From positions 558,001 to 622,000 of the forward strand of contig CAWEWH010000009.1 of the NCBI GenBank assembly GCA_963812775.1: a DNA stretch of 64,000 bases, in the 5' to 3' direction. Numbering within the stretch: position 1 is the stretch's first letter; each line of letters begins with the position of its first letter. Made by a program: the position numbers and the translations under genes. The notes below the pieces were generated by a model, which did no database searches, was not told the origin of the DNA, and worked only from the letters and a program-made list of their open reading frames with translations. The DNA comes from CAWEWH01 sp963812775. Its GTDB lineage: Bacteria; Pseudomonadota; Alphaproteobacteria; Rhizobiales; Beijerinckiaceae. Of the stretch, positions 18,188 to 28,852 are shown piece by piece.

Positions 18188-20800
18188 TTAACCCGCCGCA
18201 ACCTCAGCCGGCCTCGCCCCGTCCGACCGCTCTCGCTCCCGCCGCCTGAGCTGCAGCAGCGTCACCAGGCCGAGCACGGCAAGCGCCGGAATGGCGAACA
18301 GGAACGGATTCGGGCGCGCCGCCGCGACGTTGACGCCGACGATCCTGTCGCCGGGCTTCAGCTTCAGCCGCCCGGCCTCCGAGCCGAGCCGCACCTGAGT
18401 AATCGTCACGGCCTCGCCGAGCTGCGCGGTGGTGATGCCGGCGGTGGCGAGGCGGGCGCGCTCGTCGGCGCCGGCGCCGAGCGTCAGCCGCACCGCCTTG
18501 GTGACCATGTCGCCCGAGAAATCCTCGCTCTCCAGGGCGAGCCGCAGCGTGCCGTCGGCCGGCGTGGCGGCGATCACCTGGCTGAGCTCGCCGACGGCAC
18601 GACGCTCGAACGGCGGCATGATCATGTCCATCCAGAAGCTCGGCCGGAACAGCGTGAAGCAGATAAGCAGCAGCAGCGCCGCCTCGTACCAGCGGTTGCG
18701 GGTGAGGAAGAAGCCCTGCAGCGCGGCCACGAAGGCCATCATGGCGACGATGGCGCAGGCGATGACGACGATGAGGTTGACGAGCCCGCCGGTGTCAATG
18801 AGCAGGATCTGCGGGTTGAAGATGAAAATGAACGGCAACAGCACGGTGCGCGATTCGTATAACGTTCCTTGCCAGCCGACGCGCATGGGATCGGCGCCCG
18901 CGATGGCGGCGGCCGCGTAGGCCGCGAGCCCGACCGGCGGGGACACGTCGGCCATCAGGCCGAAATAGAACACGAACATGTGCACGGCGATGAGCGGCAC
19001 GGCGAGGTCGTTCTGGCCCGCCAGCTCGACCACCACCGGCGCCATGAGGGTGGCGACGACCACGTAGCTCGCCGTGGTCGGCAGGCCGGCGCCGAGCACG
19101 ATGCAGATGACGCCGACCAGCACCAACATGATGACGATGTTGCCGCCCGACAGGAACTCGACGATCTCGGTCATCACCAGGCCGACGCCGGTGAGCGTCA
19201 CGGTGCCGACCATGATGCCGGCCGTCGCCGTGGCGATGCCGACCGCCGCCATGTTGCGGCCGCCGGTCTCCAGGCCGCCCACCAGATCGACGAGGCCTTC
19301 GCGCCAGCGCGCCATGAGATGCCGCTCGCGGCGGAAGAGAGCGGTGAGCGGCTTCTGGGTGATGACGACACCCGCCATGGCGGCGACGCCCCAGAAAGCC
19401 GCGAGCCCCGGCGACATCTCCTCCACCATCAGGCACCAGATGAGCACGCAGACCGGCACGAGATAGTGCAGGCCGGTTCGGGCCGTCTCGTAGAAATCCG
19501 GCACCGTCACGTAGGCCTTGGTCGGGTCGTCGATGGGCAGGTCCGGATGCTGCGCGCGGGCGGCCACCAGCGCCACGTAACCGATGACGACGACGACGAG
19601 CGCGGCCCAGCTGGCCGCCTCGCCGAACGCGGCCTTGGTCCAGCCGAGCCCATAGTAGATGACGGCGCTGAGAATGATCAGCGACGAGAGCGTCAACAGC
19701 GCCTTGACGACGCCCTGCTGGAAGCTGCGCCGCCGGCTTACCGGCAGGCCGCTCATGCCGGCCTTCACGGCCTCGAGATCGACGACGTAGAACAGCGCGC
19801 CATAGGTGAGCAGTGCTGGGACGATGGCGTGGCGCACCACGTCGGCATAGGTAATGCCGACATATTCGGCCATCAGGAAGGCAGCAGCACCCATCACCGG
19901 CGGCATCAGCTGGCCGTTGACGCCCGCCGCGCATTCGATGGCGCCGGCCTTGGTCGGCGAATAGCCGACACGCTTCATCAGCGGAATGGTGAAGGTGCCG
20001 GTGGTGACGACGTTGGCCACCGACGAGCCGGAGATGAGGCCGGTCATGCCGGACGACACCACCGCTGCCTTGGCGGGGCCACCGCGATACTTGCCGAGGA
20101 GCGCGAAGGCCACCTGGATGAAGTAATTGCCGGCCCCGGCCTTCTCGAGCAACGCCCCGAACAGCACGAAGAGAAAGATGAAGCTGGTCGAGACGCCAAG
20201 CGCCACGCCGAACACGCCCTCCTGAGTGAGCCAAAAATGCGAGGCGGCGCGGCCGAGGCTCACCGACTTGTGGGCGAGGAGGCCGGGCAGGATGGGGCCG
20301 GCGAACACGTAGAACAGCATGATGAGCGAGATGACCGGCATCCACGGCCCCTCGGCCCGCCGCGAGGCTTCGAGCAGCAGCACCACGCCGACGACAGCCG
20401 CGATGATGTCGAGGGTCGTGGGTTGCCCCATGCGCTGGGCGATGTCGCGGTAGAAGACGACGAGATAGAGCACAGCCGCGATAGCAAGCGCCGCCAAGAG
20501 CCAGTCGGTCCACGGCACGTGCCGGCGCGGCGAGGAGGCGAGGAACGGATAGGCCGCGAAGGTGAGGAACAGCGCAAAGGAGAGATGGATCGGCCGCGCC
20601 TCGGTGTCGTTGAAAATGCCGAAACCCAGCGCGAAAGGCAGCGGCGAGGCGTACCAGAGCTGAAACACCGACCAGGCGACGGCGACGCCGGCGACGAGCG
20701 CCGCCACGAAGCCCACGGGCCGGCGGCCGCCCATGTCGGCTTCCTGCATCAGCGCGTAAGCGTCGACTGGCTTTGGCGCACCGTTGGTGTCGGCGCTCAT
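18188..20800 (-). CDS. Fused TRAP transporter permease (4TM+12TM) with C-terminal DUF3394
   Basis: This is an 870-residue TRAP permease in which the small (DctQ-like) and large (DctM-like) membrane subunits are fused, as is usual for systems using a TAXI-type binding protein. About 18-20 hydrophobic helices are visible. The large-subunit signature SSGMTGLISGSSVANVV lies near residue 250 and the GAGLPTTASYVV motif near 575. The last 170 residues form a DUF3394-like extracytoplasmic domain. A second ATG four codons upstream (20812) is possible, but the ATG at 20800 has GGGGGTGG before it. It lies downstream of the TAXI protein gene, separated by a perfect hairpin. Uptake would be driven by an ion gradient; the substrate is unknown. 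Confidence 0.93.
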   Translation of the reverse strand: MSADTNGAPKPVDAYALMQEADMGGRRPVGFVAALVAGVAVAWSVFQLWYASPLPFALGFGIFNDTEARPIHLSFALFLTFAAYPFLASSPRRHVPWTDWLLAALAIAAVLYLVVFYRDIAQRMGQPTTLDIIAAVVGVVLLLEASRRAEGPWMPVISLIMLFYVFAGPILPGLLAHKSVSLGRAASHFWLTQEGVFGVALGVSTSFIFLFVLFGALLEKAGAGNYFIQVAFALLGKYRGGPAKAAVVSSGMTGLISGSSVANVVTTGTFTIPLMKRVGYSPTKAGAIECAAGVNGQLMPPVMGAAAFLMAEYVGITYADVVRHAIVPALLTYGALFYVVDLEAVKAGMSGLPVSRRRSFQQGVVKALLTLSSLIILSAVIYYGLGWTKAAFGEAASWAALVVVVIGYVALVAARAQHPDLPIDDPTKAYVTVPDFYETARTGLHYLVPVCVLIWCLMVEEMSPGLAAFWGVAAMAGVVITQKPLTALFRRERHLMARWREGLVDLVGGLETGGRNMAAVGIATATAGIMVGTVTLTGVGLVMTEIVEFLSGGNIVIMLVLVGVICIVLGAGLPTTASYVVVATLMAPVVVELAGQNDLAVPLIAVHMFVFYFGLMADVSPPVGLAAYAAAAIAGADPMRVGWQGTLYESRTVLLPFIFIFNPQILLIDTGGLVNLIVVIACAIVAMMAFVAALQGFFLTRNRWYEAALLLLICFTLFRPSFWMDMIMPPFERRAVGELSQVIAATPADGTLRLALESEDFSGDMVTKAVRLTLGAGADERARLATAGITTAQLGEAVTITQVRLGSEAGRLKLKPGDRIVGVNVAAARPNPFLFAIPALAVLGLVTLLQLRRRERERSDGARPAEVAAG

Positions 20801-20816
20801 GGCCACCCCCATTTCG

Positions 20817-20844
20817 GAGAGCCGCCGCGAGGGCGGCGGCTCTC
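20817..20844 (-). promoter_or_regulatory. Intercistronic hairpin between TAXI and TRAP permease genes
   Basis: There is a perfect 11-bp inverted repeat (GAGAGCCGCCG, six-base loop, CGGCGGCTCTC) lying 8 bases after the TAXI gene stop and just before the permease start on the same transcript. No T-run follows. By analogy with other binding protein/permease operons it could protect the upstream mRNA or attenuate read-through, giving more receptor than permease. The function is inference. Confidence 0.55.
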
Positions 20845-20852
20845 GTCCGCGG

Positions 20853-21815
20853 CTACATCCAGCCCTTCTCCTTGTAGTATTTCGCGGCGCCGGGGTGCAG
20901 CGGCGCGGTGATGCCGGCCTTCACCATCTCCTTGGGATCGAGATTGGCGAAGGCAGGGTGCAGCTTCTTGAACTCATCGAAATTCTCGAACACGCCCTTG
21001 ACCAGCGCATAGACCGTCGCGTCCGGCACCTTGGCGCTGGTGACGAGCAACGCGCGCACGCCGTAGGTAGCGGTCGGGTTGGCGTTGCCGGCATACATGC
21101 CGCCCGGGATCGCCGCCATCGAGTAGTAAGGGTACTTCTTGAGGAGCGCCTCGACCGCCGCGCCGGTGAGCGGCACGAGCTTGGCGCCGCACGAGGTGGT
21201 CGGATCCTGGATGGCGGCGGAGGGATGGCCGACGCCGTAGAAGAAGCCGTCGATCTTGTTGTCGCACAGCGCCGGGCCCTGCTCGTCGGCCTTCAGCTCC
21301 GCGGCGAGGGAGAAGTCGGATGTCTTCCAGCCCATCTGGCTGAGCAGTTCCTCCATCGAGGCCCGCGTGCCGGAGCCGGGATTGCCGATGTTGAAACGCT
21401 TGCCCTTGAAGTCCTCGAATTTCGTGATGTTGGCTTCCTTGCGGGCCAGCACCGTGAACGGCTCCGGATGCACCGAGAAGACGGCGCGCAGATCGGGATC
21501 GGCCTTGTCCTTGAATTGGGCGAGGCCCTTCACCGCGTTGTGCTCCACGTCCGACTGGCTCATGCCGAAGTCGAGGTCTCCCGACTTGATGGTGTTGACG
21601 TTGAACACCGAGCCGCCGGTCGATTCCACCGAGCAGCGGATGCCACTGGTGGCGCGGTCCTTGTTCATCAGCCGGCAGATGGCGCCGCCCACCGCGTAAT
21701 AGACGCCGGTGACGCCGCCCGTGCCGACGGTGATGAATTTTTGCTGCGCCGCGGCCGGCGCCGCGATCGTCAAGCCGGCGAGCAGCGCCGTGCCAAGTCC
21801 CGTGACAAACTTCAT
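20853..21815 (-). CDS. TAXI family TRAP transporter solute-binding protein
   Basis: This is a 320-residue periplasmic receptor with a Sec signal peptide (residues 1-24, cleavage near AAA-QQ). The mature N-terminus FITVGTGGVTGVYYAVGGAIC is typical of TAXI proteins, and the RFNIGNPGSGTRASMEELL segment near residue 140 completes the family pattern. It binds an organic anion and delivers it to the fused permease encoded next. A good ribosome binding site (GGAG, 7 bases before ATG) is present. The aldolase and aminotransferase genes upstream on the same strand probably handle the imported compound. Confidence 0.93.
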   Translation of the reverse strand: MKFVTGLGTALLAGLTIAAPAAAQQKFITVGTGGVTGVYYAVGGAICRLMNKDRATSGIRCSVESTGGSVFNVNTIKSGDLDFGMSQSDVEHNAVKGLAQFKDKADPDLRAVFSVHPEPFTVLARKEANITKFEDFKGKRFNIGNPGSGTRASMEELLSQMGWKTSDFSLAAELKADEQGPALCDNKIDGFFYGVGHPSAAIQDPTTSCGAKLVPLTGAAVEALLKKYPYYSMAAIPGGMYAGNANPTATYGVRALLVTSAKVPDATVYALVKGVFENFDEFKKLHPAFANLDPKEMVKAGITAPLHPGAAKYYKEKGWM

Positions 21816-21863
21816 GGATTCACTCCGTTGTTGAACCGTTGTGTGTTGAGCTGATGTCGCGCG

Positions 21864-23282
21864 TCAGGCCGCATCCTTCAGGGCAGCCTCCACCGCTTCG
21901 CCGAGGCGATCGACCACCGTGTCGATGACAGTTTCATCGACGATGAAGGGAGGCGCAATGAGCACGTGGTCGCCGCTTGCCCCGTCGACGGTGCCGCCCA
22001 TGGGATAGACCATGAGGCCGCGCGCCATGGCGGCCTTCTTGATGCGGGCGTGGAGCTTGAGGGCGGGATCGAACGGCTGCTTGGAAGCGCGGTCGGCCAC
22101 GATCTCGATGGCCTGGAACAGGCCGCGGCCGCGCACGTCGCCGACGTGATGGTGGTTGCCGAAGCGCTCGTTGAGGCGTCGCGACAAATAGGCGCCCTGC
22201 CGCTTGACGTTGTCGAGGAGGCTGTCGCGGCGGATGACACGCTGCACCGCAAGTGCCGCCGCGCAGGCCAGCGGATGACCAAGATAGGTGTGGCCGTGCT
22301 GGAAGAAGCCCGAGCCCTCCTGCAGCGCCTCGAAGATCTTGCCTCCGACCAGGACGGCACCGATGGGCGCAAAACCGCCCCCGAGTCCCTTGGCGATGGC
22401 CATGAGGTCGGGCGCGATGCCCTCCTGCTCGCAGGCGTGCAGCGTGCCGGTGCGGCCCATGCCGCACATGACCTCGTCGAGGATCAGCAGGACGCCGTAG
22501 CGGTCGCAAATGTCGCGTACGCGCCGGAAATAGCCGGCGACCGGTGGGATGGCGCCGGACGTGGCGCCGCCCACCGTCTCGGCCACGAAGGCGATGACGC
22601 TGTCGGGGCCGAGCGCCAGCACCTTGGCCTCGAGCTCCCGCGCCAGGCGCTCGCCGTACTGCTCCTCCGTCTCTTCGGCACGCTTGTCGCGGTAGGCGTA
22701 GCATGGCGAGACATGGTGCGTGTCGATGAGCAGCGGCGCGAACTGCCTGCGCCGCCACTCGTTGCCGCCGACCGCCAGCGCCCCGAGCGTGTTGCCGTGG
22801 TAGCTCTGGCGGCGGCCGATGAAGTGTCGCCGCCCCGTCTCGCCGCGCTCCACAAAGTACTGCCGCGCGAGCTTCAGGGCTGCCTCGATGGCCTCCGAGC
22901 CGCCGCTGACGAAGTAGACGTGCGAGATGCCGTCGGGCGCATGCGTGACCAGATCCTGGCCGAGCTCCTCGGCCACTTCCGTCGTGAAGAAGCTCGTATG
23001 GGCGTAGGCCAGCCTGTCGAGCTGCGCGTGCATGGCGGCGAGCACGTCCTGGTGGCCGTGCCCGAGGCACGAGACGGCGGCGCCGCCCGATGCGTCGATA
23101 TAGTCCTTGCCGTCGCGGTCGCGGATGACGACGCCCGCGCCGCCCGCCGCCACGGGATAGGCGGCGCCGATCTGGCGATGCAGGACGGACGTTTTGCCGT
23201 TAGTCGCGATAGGACGTGTCCTCGCGGTCGAGCTGCCGCAGCATGGCCTCCCATTCCAGCACGCCGAAGACGCGCCGGCCAC
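21864..23282 (-). CDS. Class III (aspartate family) PLP aminotransferase
   Basis: This is a PLP-dependent omega-aminotransferase, about 450 residues in its conserved part. Seen: DASGGAAVSCLGHGHQ near the N-terminus, the pyridine-stacking region FVSGGSEAIEAALKLAR, LILDEVMCGMGRTG with the PLP-binding Asp, and AIAKGLGGGFAPIGA with the Schiff-base Lys. The start is uncertain. Homologues normally begin near TSVLHRQ, at about 23192, but no ATG, GTG or TTG is there. The nearest standard in-frame start is GTG at 23282, inside the aldolase gene, without a clear ribosome binding site. It lies between the class II aldolase gene and the TAXI gene on the same strand. The amino donor is unknown. Confidence 0.88.
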   Translation of the reverse strand: MAGASSACWNGRPCCGSSTARTRPIATNGKTSVLHRQIGAAYPVAAGGAGVVIRDRDGKDYIDASGGAAVSCLGHGHQDVLAAMHAQLDRLAYAHTSFFTTEVAEELGQDLVTHAPDGISHVYFVSGGSEAIEAALKLARQYFVERGETGRRHFIGRRQSYHGNTLGALAVGGNEWRRRQFAPLLIDTHHVSPCYAYRDKRAEETEEQYGERLARELEAKVLALGPDSVIAFVAETVGGATSGAIPPVAGYFRRVRDICDRYGVLLILDEVMCGMGRTGTLHACEQEGIAPDLMAIAKGLGGGFAPIGAVLVGGKIFEALQEGSGFFQHGHTYLGHPLACAAALAVQRVIRRDSLLDNVKRQGAYLSRRLNERFGNHHHVGDVRGRGLFQAIEIVADRASKQPFDPALKLHARIKKAAMARGLMVYPMGGTVDGASGDHVLIAPPFIVDETVIDTVVDRLGEAVEAALKDAA

Positions 23283-23985
23283 CGGGATCGTACAGCTTTG
23301 CGGTGCGCTCCGCCACGTCGTCGCTCGGGATGATGAGATTGTCCATGCCCCCCGACAGGGCGTCGATCTGCGCCTGGCATGCCCGCTCCAGCCAGTGCAG
23401 CAGGTTGAAGGCCTCCGCCGCGCTGCGGCCGCACACGAGGACGCCGTGGTTGCGCAGGATCAGCGCGTCATGCGAGCCGAGATCCTTGACGAGGCGCGCC
23501 TTCTCGTCGGGATCGATCGCCGGGCCCTCGTAGTCGTGATAGCCGATACGATTGTAGAAGCGCAGCGCCGTCTGATTGAGCGGCAAGAGCCCGCATTTCA
23601 TCGCCGAGATGGCCATGCCGGCGCGGGTATGCGTGTGGATGACGCAATCGACATCGTGGCGCGCCGCGTGGATGGCGCTGTGGATGACGTAGCCGGCGAC
23701 ATTGATGCCGTAGTCGAGGGCGGGCTTCAGCACGATATTGCCGTCGAGATCGATCTTGTAGAGGCTCGAGGCGGTGATCTCGCTGTAGTGCAGGCCGTAT
23801 GGGTTGATCAGGAACTGGTCGCGCGTTCCCGGCACCCGCGCCGTGATGTGGTTGTAGATGAGGTCGGTCATGCCGTAGCTGGCGACGAGCCGGTAGCAGG
23901 CCGCGAGATTGACGCGGGCATCCCATTCCTCGGCGCTCACCGCCTGGCGCAGTGACGCGACCTTGAACTCCTGGACGTGCAGCAT
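23200..23985 (-). CDS. Class II aldolase/adducin family protein
   Basis: This is a 261-residue metal-dependent aldolase or decarboxylase-like protein of the fuculose-phosphate aldolase/adducin family. Seen: YNHITARVPG near residue 56, then the zinc-binding His pair in CVIHTHTRAGM (about 128-131), and a third His in ILRNHGVLVCG near 190. The ATG at 23985 follows GGCGGAGGCG and gives the normal family length, although the frame is open further upstream. It is the first gene of the leftward set with the aminotransferase, TAXI protein and TRAP permease, so a C-C cleavage or decarboxylation step on the transported compound is plausible. Confidence 0.9.
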   Translation of the reverse strand: MLHVQEFKVASLRQAVSAEEWDARVNLAACYRLVASYGMTDLIYNHITARVPGTRDQFLINPYGLHYSEITASSLYKIDLDGNIVLKPALDYGINVAGYVIHSAIHAARHDVDCVIHTHTRAGMAISAMKCGLLPLNQTALRFYNRIGYHDYEGPAIDPDEKARLVKDLGSHDALILRNHGVLVCGRSAAEAFNLLHWLERACQAQIDALSGGMDNLIIPSDDVAERTAKLYDPGGRRVFGVLEWEAMLRQLDREDTSYRD

Positions 23986-24084
23986 CGGCGCCTCCGCCTG
24001 CCTTTTGGCTCGGGCCGATCGTGCGCCGTCGCGACGGCCGGCGTCAATAGATGGCGATGCATGGCACACCTCGCCCGCCGTCGC

Positions 24085-25908
<1,824 letters not shown>

Positions 25909-26001
25909 GTTTTAGGAGACACTTTCCAGCCGCAACTTGTTCATCGCCACGCTTACGCTGCCGCGTTTGCGCCCTTGACATGTCGCGGCACCCTCAGGGA
26001 C

Positions 26002-27153
26002 ATGTCGCGCCTCCATTCACCGCGGCATGATTCCTGCGACACCACGCAAATGCGCAAGGCCAACGAGATCGATTTCTGGCGCGGCTTTGCCTTGGCGAGC
26101 ATTTTCGCCAATCACATCCCCGGCTTCTTCTTCGAACGCTTCACGCACCGCAATTTCGGCCTTTCCAATTCCGCCGAGCTGTTCGTGTTCCTGGCTGGAT
26201 GGTCGGTACGGCTGCTCGCCAATTCGTCCGAAGGCTTCAGCCTGCCGCGCCTGATGCTGCGGCTGGCCGCCCGCGCCCTGACCATCTACGCGGCCCAGAT
26301 CCTCATCACCATGATCGCCATCGGGCTGATCGCCGGCACCTCGCTGTGGTTCGACCAACCCCTCCTCCTGGAATGGCACAACGCGGCCGCCGTGTTCCAG
26401 GACCCCGCCCAGGCGCATGTCGGCCTCGTGCTGCTCAGCCACCAGCTCGGCTATTTCGACATCCTGCCGCTCTATGTGGTGCTGATGGCCGGCGCCCCCC
26501 TGATGGCGGCGGTGGACCGCCTGGTGCCTTGGCTCCTGCTGCCCGGCGCGATTGCCATCTATGTGCTGGCGCTCGCCTTCACGGTCAATCTTCCGACCTG
26601 GCCGACGGAGGGCGTGTGGTACTTCAACCCCTTCGCCTGGCAGCTGATTTTCGTCCTCGGCTTCGTTCTGGCCCGTGACGACGGCCTGGGCGGCCTCGTC
26701 TCCCGCCACTTCAAGCCGCTGCGCCTCTTGGCCCTTGCGATCGTCATTGCCGGGGTGGTGATCGTGCTGACGAACTATGCCCCCGATCCTTTCCGGGTGC
26801 CGTGGCCGCCGCTGTTCTTCCTCTTCGACAAGACCTATCTGGCACCGGCCCGCCTCATACATTTCCTGGCGCTGGCAATGGTTTTTGCCGGGACCTTCGT
26901 GTTCATCATAAGATTCCTTAAGCCAGTCGGCCGCTTTTTATCTATGCTTGGCCGCAACTCTTTGAACGTCTTCTGTGTAGGGTCGGTGTGCAGCCTGCTC
27001 GGACAACTGGCGCGGTTCATTCTCGGCGGCAGCCTGTGGGTGGATGTGGTGGTGCTGGTCCTGGGGCTCGCTGCGATGGGATTGACCGGATGGTTGTCGG
27101 AATTGCGAGAGCGGCTCAGATCGCGCTCTGCAGCCTTGGCTGCATCGGCCTGA
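26002..27153 (+). CDS. opgC: OpgC domain-containing membrane acyltransferase
   Basis: This is a 383-residue integral membrane protein of the OpgC family, which adds succinyl groups to osmoregulated periplasmic glucans. About ten hydrophobic helices follow the conserved start KANEIDFWRGFALASIFANH and the SNSAELFVFLAGW stretch (about 50-62), both characteristic of OpgC. The start is uncertain between ATG 26002 and ATG 26050; neither has a well-spaced ribosome binding site. The next gene overlaps its end by 64 bases. Succinylation is known for the family, but the actual acyl group and glycan here are not shown by the sequence. Confidence 0.88.
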   Translation: MSRLHSPRHDSCDTTQMRKANEIDFWRGFALASIFANHIPGFFFERFTHRNFGLSNSAELFVFLAGWSVRLLANSSEGFSLPRLMLRLAARALTIYAAQILITMIAIGLIAGTSLWFDQPLLLEWHNAAAVFQDPAQAHVGLVLLSHQLGYFDILPLYVVLMAGAPLMAAVDRLVPWLLLPGAIAIYVLALAFTVNLPTWPTEGVWYFNPFAWQLIFVLGFVLARDDGLGGLVSRHFKPLRLLALAIVIAGVVIVLTNYAPDPFRVPWPPLFFLFDKTYLAPARLIHFLALAMVFAGTFVFIIRFLKPVGRFLSMLGRNSLNVFCVGSVCSLLGQLARFILGGSLWVDVVVLVLGLAAMGLTGWLSELRERLRSRSAALAASA

Positions 27154-27902
27154 GTGCCCTCGCCCCCCTCGGCGCCCAGGAGCAGCAGCAGGCACAGCCG
27201 GCGCCGCAAGAGCAGCCGGCCCAGCAGGCGCCGGCCTTGAGCGCCGGCTGCCAGGCGCCCTCGGCCGACATTGCCGCGCCCACACCGCTGCCGCGCGTCG
27301 CCGCCGCGCTCGAGGCCAAGCGGCCGGTGCGTGTCCTCGCCTTGGGGACGGCAGCGGCGGCCGGCGGATCGCTGAACACCTATCCGTCAAAGCTCGAGAC
27401 GATCCTGGAGAAGGCCTTCAAGGGCCTCGACGTGGTCATGGTCAATCGTGGCGTCTCCGGCGAGGTCGCCGCCCTGACGGCCGAGCGGCTGAAGACCCAA
27501 GCCGGGCTCGAACGCCCCGACCTCGTGCTCTGGCAGGTCGGCACCAACGATGCCTTGATGCGCGTGCCGGTCGAGGAGTTCGCGACGACAGTGCGCGACA
27601 CCGTGCGCTGGCTCAAGGAGCGCGACATGGATGTCGTGCTGGTCGGCCTGCAATACACGCTGCGCGCCAACGACGATGAATATTATGCCGCGATGCGCAA
27701 GGCCCTGCGCACCATCGCGGCCGAGGAGAACGTGCCCCTGGTGCGCCGCTTCGAGGCGATGCAATTCATCGAGAAGGCCAAGCAGTCCGACGACGGTCCG
27801 TCTCTGGATCAGAGCTACCGCTGCATGGCCGAGCACGTCGCCCACGCCATCGTGGTCAGCACCTTCATGCGCGCCAACCCGCTGATGCGGAAGCGGCAAT
27901 AG
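27090..27902 (+). CDS. SGNH-fold secreted protein apparently lacking catalytic residues
   Basis: This 270-residue protein has a signal peptide (about residues 1-29), a Gln/Pro/Ala-rich spacer (30-50) and an SGNH/GDSL-like domain. Block II (NRGVSGEVAAL) and block III (WQVGTNDAL) are well kept. Block I reads LALGTAAAAGG (residues 84-93), so the nucleophilic Ser of the usual GDS/GSSST is replaced by Ala. The C-terminal D-x-x-H is also missing (SLDQSYRCMAEH). Related proteins beside OpgC/acyltransferase genes are expected esterases; this one looks catalytically dead or reassigned. The start at 27090 lies inside the opgC gene, implying coupling. Confidence 0.78.
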   Translation: MVVGIARAAQIALCSLGCIGLSALAPLGAQEQQQAQPAPQEQPAQQAPALSAGCQAPSADIAAPTPLPRVAAALEAKRPVRVLALGTAAAAGGSLNTYPSKLETILEKAFKGLDVVMVNRGVSGEVAALTAERLKTQAGLERPDLVLWQVGTNDALMRVPVEEFATTVRDTVRWLKERDMDVVLVGLQYTLRANDDEYYAAMRKALRTIAAEENVPLVRRFEAMQFIEKAKQSDDGPSLDQSYRCMAEHVAHAIVVSTFMRANPLMRKRQ

Positions 27903-27920
27903 GGCAGCTGCGAACGAGCC

Positions 27921-28745
27921 TCAAAGCTTCTCCGCCGTCTTGATCGCCGCATAAGCGGCCGCCACCATGTCGCGGCCATAGGCGCGCTCCAGCCGCCGCA
28001 CCGTGAAGTGACCACGCGCGATCGACTGGAAATGGTCCATGAAGGCGGTATTGATGGCCGCCCCCGCCACCGCGCCGACAATGGGCACCGCCTGGGCGGC
28101 GAATTTCTGCGATACGACGAAGCCGAAGCGCGAGGCGATCTGCGCCACGACGCGCACCAACACGGGGGCGCTTTCCTCGACGAGGCCGCGCTCGGCCATG
28201 TAGCGGGCGGCTTCGGCAATGGACTGGGCGAGCGCCGCGCGCACCGTGAAATAGCCGGCGTCGCTGTCGTCGTCGTCCGACGAACGGCCGCCCAGCGCGA
28301 AGACTTCGAGGCAGGCAAGCGCCGCTTCCGGGTTGGTGAGGTCTTCGCCCTCGTGACGCGCGATGTCGGCGATGGCGTGCATGATGATCGTCGTGGAGAG
28401 CGGCAGTTCCAGCGCCAGCGCCGGCAAGCCGAAGGTGCCGCCCACGGCGCCTGAGGCGGCGGCGAGCGCCTTGTGCCAGTAGCCCTCCCGGTCCTTGCCG
28501 GCCGGCAGGCGCGGATCGAGCGCCGCTTGCAGCGAGGCCTTCAAGGCGGCGCGCGCCGCCCGCGAGCCGACCTCGGCGACCGCCTCCGGCAAGAAGCGGC
28601 CTAGCAGACTGACGGGCTTGCCGACCAGCGAGGCAAGACGCGCCGGCAAGCTCGTGCGCTCGAGGACATTGACGGCCTCGCGCAGCGCCTTTTCGTCGGC
28701 CGCGGTCAGCTGATCGGGCAGGATTTCGCCTTCGAGGGTCGCCAT
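27921..28745 (-). CDS. EcsC family protein
   Basis: This 274-residue protein is of the EcsC family, named for the third gene of the Bacillus ecs operon. The family pattern is clear: GYWHKALAAASGAVGGTFGLPALALELPLS (about residues 90-120) followed by IIMHAIADIARHEGED, and a C-terminal amphipathic region with AVPIVGAVAGAAINTAFMDHF (about 215-235) and the RRLER signature. It is probably membrane-associated rather than membrane-spanning. The ATG at 28745 is chosen over an upstream TTG. It is convergent with the OpgC/SGNH pair and its biochemical role is unknown. Confidence 0.9.
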   Translation of the reverse strand: MATLEGEILPDQLTAADEKALREAVNVLERTSLPARLASLVGKPVSLLGRFLPEAVAEVGSRAARAALKASLQAALDPRLPAGKDREGYWHKALAAASGAVGGTFGLPALALELPLSTTIIMHAIADIARHEGEDLTNPEAALACLEVFALGGRSSDDDDSDAGYFTVRAALAQSIAEAARYMAERGLVEESAPVLVRVVAQIASRFGFVVSQKFAAQAVPIVGAVAGAAINTAFMDHFQSIARGHFTVRRLERAYGRDMVAAAYAAIKTAEKL

Positions 28746-28852
28746 TTGACAAGTCAACGCTTCGGGCAGAGCTTTGGTGCCGCCGCCGCCATAGATCGGG
28801 TGGAACCCGCCAAATGCAAGGCGGGCCGGCCGACAGGTGCCGGCGCCAGCCG

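Noticed and set aside
18869..20911. A 680-codon open frame on the plus strand opposite the TRAP permease
   Set aside because: It is the antisense of membrane-helix codons and gives a His/Arg/Asp-rich chain without any motif. The TRAP permease on the other strand is certain.
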